Of a DNA stretch of 64,000 nt, positions 59,230 to 64,000 are shown one piece after another. Location of the stretch: contig NZ_BAZR01000009.1 of NCBI RefSeq assembly GCF_001315105.1, positions 109,250 through 173,249 of the forward strand, read 5' to 3'. Every line of letters begins with the position of its first letter. The first letter of the stretch is position 1. The notes beneath the pieces were generated by a model. It made no database searches and was not told the origin of the DNA. It worked only from the letters and a program-made list of their open reading frames with translations. Source of the DNA: Paenibacillus sp. JCM 10914. Its GTDB lineage: Bacteria > Bacillota > Bacilli > Paenibacillales > Paenibacillaceae. A program made the translations under genes and the position numbers.

Positions 59230-60828
59230 TTATTCTTGCCATTTCTTCAGTACGGGTGCTGCATCCAATATGGATTGATATTGTTCACGCCAGCCATAAG
59301 CAGCCTCAGGGTCAAGTTTGTGGTATCGATCGGATTTCTCTTGTCGATATTCAATTCTGGACCAGCCGTAATGCTTCAGACGCAAAGGGGATAGCTGATG
59401 CGGCAGCTCGAATACATTCGCCGGGAACCGTCCACAATGCTGGGCTGATTCATTCCAGGTATAGACCATCCCGGTACGATAACGAAGAAGGAACGGTCTG
59501 TAGTAATGATGGGCGTTCCAATACTCGTCTTCCCGGTAATGCGTTTCATCCCAGAAATCGTATAGGCGAAAACAATACATATCATGTTCGCTTTGCTGCA
59601 ACAAGGCGGGCAGGGCAGTGGCGAACCCATCTTCAAACCACTCATCCGCATCCAGGTTAAGAATCCATTCGGGATGTACGTGCAAGGTTTCCCGCCATTG
59701 TTGTTGGCGCAATTCGATCTCGTTATGAAATTTGGATTGCGAATTACTGATCAACCGGACCGGGATGCCTTTTAATACCTCCATACATATATCGATGGTA
59801 TTGTCGGTACTTCCATCGTCGATAATCACGGCTTGATCAATATACTGGCGATGCTGTTCCAAGGCTTGGCGGAGATGGCGGTTACCTTCATTTTTTACAA
59901 CCATGGACAGCGTTAGCGAAGGACGAGGGGTAGTCCCTTGATGCACGATGCAATGAAGAGCATTATCCGTCTGTCGCTCCAGTTGCGTTAGCGAAAGTTC
60001 GGGCATGGAGGATTTCAAATCTGTCGCTTGCATAAACAGCCCGGCATTATGAAGATCTTCATCACGATACACGTGATAGGCCGGATAATGCGTATCCACA
60101 TATAGAGTGAAACCTAATGCAACGGCACGTAAGCTGAAATGCCGGTCTTCACCCCAGAAGGACAGATTATAGATCGGTTTGTAATTGACTCCTCGTACCA
60201 GCGCTCGGCGGCTGATTAATGTGCATGCCCCCAGCCCCCCAACTTCGTAGACGCCTGGCTCAATTAATTGTTGAACGAACTGCTGATAGCGCTCTTCCTG
60301 CTGCTCCGCGTCCAGAATCTCACCTCTTGCCTGCTGCCACTGGGTATATTCGTCTTTGAGCCAGACTTGCGGTTGTGGGCGGGATTCAGGCTGCCAGCGT
60401 GTCCAGAAAATCTCAGAAATGATATCCTTGTCTGACTCGATAAGAGATTTCAAAGTACGGGGATCCAATAATAAATCCGAATCAATCAGGAATACATAAT
60501 CAAAACGCAGGTCTAAAGCATACTGCATGATGTGGTTTTTATAATCCGCGACTTTCCAGACCAACGTCTCATTCCAGTAATGGGTGATGTCGTTACGAAC
60601 ATATTCGTCAGTATGGACGGTGTTGTGGATAACAACCCGCTGCCCCTTGTTAACAAAGGCGTTCAGCATTTCCTTAGAAGCTTCGTTCTCATTGTCATCG
60701 ATGAAATAGTAGCTCAGTTCGAGATTGTCTTGTTCCAGACGAAGTAAAGAATTGAGAAAATGATTCAATATCTCAGGTCTTTGCCTGATAGGACTGCCGA
60801 TCAGAATCCGAATTCGCGCTGCGGTCAT
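59230..60828 (-). CDS. Two-domain glycosyltransferase, GT2-like
   Basis: 532 residues from ATG 60828. The N-terminal domain (IRILIGSPIRQRPEILNHFL, FLIDSDLLLDPRTL) and a second GT2 domain from about residue 310 (LTLSMVVKNEGNRHLRQALE, VIIDDGSTDNTIDI, LNLDADEWFEDGFA) both carry nucleotide-sugar and DXD-type acidic motifs. Start overlaps the upstream gene by four bases. Likely adds two sugars or makes a short glycan. Confidence 0.87.
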   Translation of the reverse strand: MTAARIRILIGSPIRQRPEILNHFLNSLLRLEQDNLELSYYFIDDNENEASKEMLNAFVNKGQRVVIHNTVHTDEYVRNDITHYWNETLVWKVADYKNHIMQYALDLRFDYVFLIDSDLLLDPRTLKSLIESDKDIISEIFWTRWQPESRPQPQVWLKDEYTQWQQARGEILDAEQQEERYQQFVQQLIEPGVYEVGGLGACTLISRRALVRGVNYKPIYNLSFWGEDRHFSLRAVALGFTLYVDTHYPAYHVYRDEDLHNAGLFMQATDLKSSMPELSLTQLERQTDNALHCIVHQGTTPRPSLTLSMVVKNEGNRHLRQALEQHRQYIDQAVIIDDGSTDNTIDICMEVLKGIPVRLISNSQSKFHNEIELRQQQWRETLHVHPEWILNLDADEWFEDGFATALPALLQQSEHDMYCFRLYDFWDETHYREDEYWNAHHYYRPFLLRYRTGMVYTWNESAQHCGRFPANVFELPHQLSPLRLKHYGWSRIEYRQEKSDRYHKLDPEAAYGWREQYQSILDAAPVLKKWQE

Positions 60829-61937
60829 GATAGGCTCCGCCTTGTCTCAGCTTCTTCAAGCTCTTCCAGTTTGGCTTGGAAGTAGGATTGATTTGCCAAC
60901 ATGGTTTCATCACCGGGGCGATAGGTCAGTGCAGTTTCATTATGCGAATTAGCCAGTGCATGCGCTCCGATCCGGTCATAGCATACCGCTAATTGCAGAT
61001 TCGGTAGCCACGTGGAGAAGGATGGGTTATGGAATCCCATATAATCCACAGGTAATTCCAGCTCTGTTGCAAGTTTATACCAGAATATAGCATTGTCATA
61101 TTGCCCAAGCTCCAAGAAGCGATATCCGATTCGGCAGCAAAATTCGGCACGTGGGGCGGCGAACTGCAAGGAACGAATGGATGCCAGGAAAGCAGCCTGA
61201 TCGTCACCAAGCACATGATAGCAATCCGCTAATCTGCTGCATGCCGTGAGAATGTCCTCGATCCAACCTTTTCCGGTAAGTAAGAACTTCTCATAATACC
61301 GGATGGCCTTCTCGTGTTGACTGTGATCCTTTAATTCATTGGCAAAGTAAAATAAATCCCTCGGTGTGAACTCTTCGCCCGCCAGTTCGCGTTTTTCGTA
61401 AATTCTCAAGTTTCGGCCGGTATCCGGGTCGACATCCAGACTAAGATGAGTCACGGCAACATCGCTGTTCGTGATATTCCCGTGAACCTCCAGATATTCG
61501 TGAACAGGTCCGATCCAGTGGAAGTTCTTGCTTCGCTTAACCAGACGGTTACGTCGCAAGCTAAATGTCACATTACCGTATTCATCCGAGCTTAGATTAT
61601 ATAACATGGTTACCGAATCAATGTCCGAAGGAAGTGATTCTTTCAGTTCGCTTAACTTGTGTTGATCCGATTCTAGCAATACATCGTCTGCATCCAGCCA
61701 AAGAATATACTCCTTCGTTGCTTTGCTGAATGCGTAATTGCGGGCAGCGGCAAAATCATCAATCCATGTGAAATCATAGATGGAGTCCGTATAAGTTTGT
61801 ACGATGGATTTGGTTCGGTCCGTGGAGCCTGTGTCAACGATAATAATTTCATCAACGAGGCTGGCAATGGTTGACAGACAGCGGTTGATAACTCGCTCTT
61901 CATTCTTAACGATCATACATAAGCTAATTGTAATCAA
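60825..61937 (-). CDS. Glycosyltransferase family 2 with TPR-like C terminus
   Basis: 370 residues. TTG 61937 is chosen since GGAGG precedes it by nine bases; ATG 61952 is the longer alternative but lacks a ribosome binding site. GT2 core: SLCMIVKNEERVINRCLSTI, IIIVDTGSTDRTKSI, YILWLDADDVL (DXD). The C-terminal half is helical with TPR character. Related to SunS-type and spore-surface glycosyltransferases. First gene of the operon, divergent from the collagen-associated genes. Confidence 0.88.
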   Translation of the reverse strand: MITISLCMIVKNEERVINRCLSTIASLVDEIIIVDTGSTDRTKSIVQTYTDSIYDFTWIDDFAAARNYAFSKATKEYILWLDADDVLLESDQHKLSELKESLPSDIDSVTMLYNLSSDEYGNVTFSLRRNRLVKRSKNFHWIGPVHEYLEVHGNITNSDVAVTHLSLDVDPDTGRNLRIYEKRELAGEEFTPRDLFYFANELKDHSQHEKAIRYYEKFLLTGKGWIEDILTACSRLADCYHVLGDDQAAFLASIRSLQFAAPRAEFCCRIGYRFLELGQYDNAIFWYKLATELELPVDYMGFHNPSFSTWLPNLQLAVCYDRIGAHALANSHNETALTYRPGDETMLANQSYFQAKLEELEEAETRRSLS

Positions 61938-61967
61938 TGAAAATACCTCCATTTTCAGGTGGATGTT

Positions 61968-62000
61968 TAAGAATATGATAGATATATATTCAAGTTATGA
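61968..62000 (-). promoter_or_regulatory. Candidate sporulation (SigE-like) promoter of the glycosyltransferase operon
   Basis: Minus strand TCATAACT (61993-62000) and CATATTCT (near 61970-61977), 15 bases apart, resemble the SigE -35 and -10 elements. The 62001-62163 region between the divergent units is AT-rich and holds no gene. Confidence 0.3.
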
Positions 62001-62163
62001 TCTGAAATGAACCGATGATGGGACATAAATTGAAGAAATTAACAATGATTCACGAATAATGACCGTAAGAAATCAATATGAATGTAATGAATAAATGGGA
62101 ATGCAGGATTCAAACCAATTGATAATTCAGGTGCAGTCTCGTGTGCACAAGGAGGGACTATAA

Positions 62164-62479
62164 GATGAGCATGCCGCAAATTCCCGAAGAGAACTTTAGA
62201 CCGACAGAAGAAGAGGTTGTTATCGATCTATTGAAGTCCATCGCGATGGAAGAGAATGCGATTGCGCATTTACTGCACGCGGAGGCAGATAAAATTCAAG
62301 CTTTTGTAGGAAAAAAACGCTTATCATATGAACCATCATGCGCAGAAGTGTTAAAGCTGAGTGATCAGGTTTCCAAACTGCTGGAAGTGATCGTGATGAA
62401 GGAATGGTTGCTGCTGCGAAAGCTAGAAAATGTCATGGAGATTCAGGATCGGAGACATTGCGATGAATACGAGGAATGA
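62164..62479 (+). CDS. Small protein sharing the collagen-like protein's N-terminal domain (copy 1)
   Basis: 104 residues; ATG 62164 follows AAGGAGG by eight bases. Helical core DLLKSIAMEENAIAHLLHAE, ADKIQAF, then QVSKLLEVIVMKEWLLLRKL. The same pattern occurs at 62949 and in the collagen-like protein at 63318. No signal peptide. The domain may be an assembly or anchoring unit at the spore surface (inferred). Overlaps the next gene by 17 bases. Confidence 0.7.
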
Positions 62480-62942
62480 TAGAGTAGAGAACCGGGCTGA
62501 GAACGCGATAAGTCGTGTTTTTGCCGAGGAGATGGCACCTTCCCTATTGTCCCTGAATGAGTCTTTCGAGCAATTGCTAGAATCCTGGCATGAGATGCTC
62601 CAGCTTATATCTTCGAAGGAGGGGTTGAATCCGCGCTTACATACATATGCTCATATCATTGCGCAATTCCTTTATTTGTATCATGAAAAGATGAGCATAA
62701 CGATGGAATGGCTGGATCAGGACGACAAGCTTACATGGGTTCCAGTCAAAATACATATGATCCGAAGCTCTAAGCAGTTACAGGATAAGATGGGCCGATA
62801 CGTGCTTCGCTCAAATCCATCCTCCATACGAGACGGATTCATTAAGATTACGCAGGAACCCAGCACTGCACCATATCCTCTATTGTTAATAAAGAACCCC
62901 AAATCCAAATCAGGACCGAGACAATCTAAGCGTAAGGGGTGA
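62463..62942 (+). CDS. Hypothetical protein in the collagen-like gene cluster
   Basis: 159 residues; ATG 62463 follows GGAGACATTGCG. No match recognised; mostly helical with a basic tail (KSKSGPRQSKRKG). It overlaps the previous gene and is 6 bases from the next, so it is cotranscribed. Perhaps a spore-surface component. Confidence 0.6.
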   Translation: MNTRNDRVENRAENAISRVFAEEMAPSLLSLNESFEQLLESWHEMLQLISSKEGLNPRLHTYAHIIAQFLYLYHEKMSITMEWLDQDDKLTWVPVKIHMIRSSKQLQDKMGRYVLRSNPSSIRDGFIKITQEPSTAPYPLLLIKNPKSKSGPRQSKRKG

Positions 62943-62948
62943 TCTGGA

Positions 62949-63272
62949 TTGGTTGATGAAGATGCTTTTGGTAATTTTCCTGAGGGATCAATGAATGTCA
63001 GTGAGAGCAATATTCGACTGTTACTCTCAGCTATAGCTCTTGAAGAAATAGCTCTAGCTCATATTGTGAATAGTGAAGCGGAGAAGATTCAGTATGTCGT
63101 CGGAACGTTACAACCTTGCTTAGAGCCAATGGAAAATATAGCGGCTCATGATCTGCTTGCCGTAAATCATTCGGTATGTCAGTTGATGGAGGATGTGCTG
63201 CTTAGGGAAGTCATGCTGCAAATGAGGATGAGCCAAATCATGGGTGCCTTGGATAGAACCCGTATGCTTTGA
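62949..63272 (+). CDS. Small protein sharing the collagen-like protein's N-terminal domain (copy 2)
   Basis: 107 residues from TTG 62949, with AAGGGGTGATC upstream. Core RLLLSAIALEEIALAHIVNS, EAEKIQYVVGTL and SVCQLMEDVLLREVMLQMRM aligns with copy 1 and with the collagen-like N terminus. Confidence 0.7.
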   Translation: MVDEDAFGNFPEGSMNVSESNIRLLLSAIALEEIALAHIVNSEAEKIQYVVGTLQPCLEPMENIAAHDLLAVNHSVCQLMEDVLLREVMLQMRMSQIMGALDRTRML

Positions 63273-63278
63273 TCGTAA

Positions 63279-64000
<722 letters not shown>

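Overview
The window looks like a chromosomal segment of a Gram-positive, spore-forming bacterium of the Paenibacillus type. The signs are strong AGGAGG ribosome binding sites, YesM/YesN two-component systems beside LplB/LplC-type sugar permeases, a GH36 alpha-galactosidase, a very long DUF5107/TPR protein, FosB (a bacillithiol-dependent enzyme), and a collagen-like Gly-X-Thr protein next to a glycosyltransferase cluster, as in exosporium loci. Genus is inferred from gene content only.

Layout. (1) 1-5936 is an AT-rich accessory island: the tail of a possible OLD-type nuclease overlapping a UvrD-like helicase (a Gabija-like pair), a DUF6602 protein, and a two-gene unit of an unknown protein plus an XRE/ImmA-IrrE metallopeptidase. 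A degraded, gene-poor stretch follows to 6650. (2) 6648-21516 is a carbohydrate region: two ABC permeases, YesN/YesM regulators, a lipoprotein sugar-binding protein, alpha-galactosidase, an AraC regulator, DUF5107/TPR protein and an aldose-epimerase-fold protein. Together they look like sensing, import and hydrolysis of galactosides. (3) 21617-25090 holds ordinary single genes (YlmA-type ATPase, AraC/GyrI regulator, phosphatase, NagB). (4) 25405-31903 has a GntR DNA-binding domain fused to a sugar-binding-protein domain, divergent from a four-gene operon (NodB-like deacetylase, DegT aminotransferase, two Gfo/Idh/MocA dehydrogenases). It faces a 1309-residue secreted multi-CBM protein. (5) 36588-47559 is a mosaic of small membrane proteins, kinase, HAD, GNAT, SMR efflux pair with LysR regulator, M3 oligopeptidase, NUDIX and alpha/beta hydrolase. 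(6) 47560-54553 holds an intergenic repeat array, a TetR regulator with a clear double operator driving a Tat-exported Acg-type flavoprotein, ClpP, an ECF sigma factor, FosB and PgsA. (7) 54683-64000 is a cell-surface region: a BIG2 protein, then a four-gene methyltransferase/glycosyltransferase operon divergent from small proteins that share one helical domain with the N terminus of a collagen-like protein running off the window end.

A striking property of the whole window is about 18 single-base frameshifts in otherwise well-conserved genes. Most are repaired by lengthening a short homopolymer by one base, and one lies in pgsA, normally essential. They are best read as residual assembly indels, so broken genes are annotated over their full span. 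No rRNA, tRNA, CRISPR array, transposase or integrase was seen.
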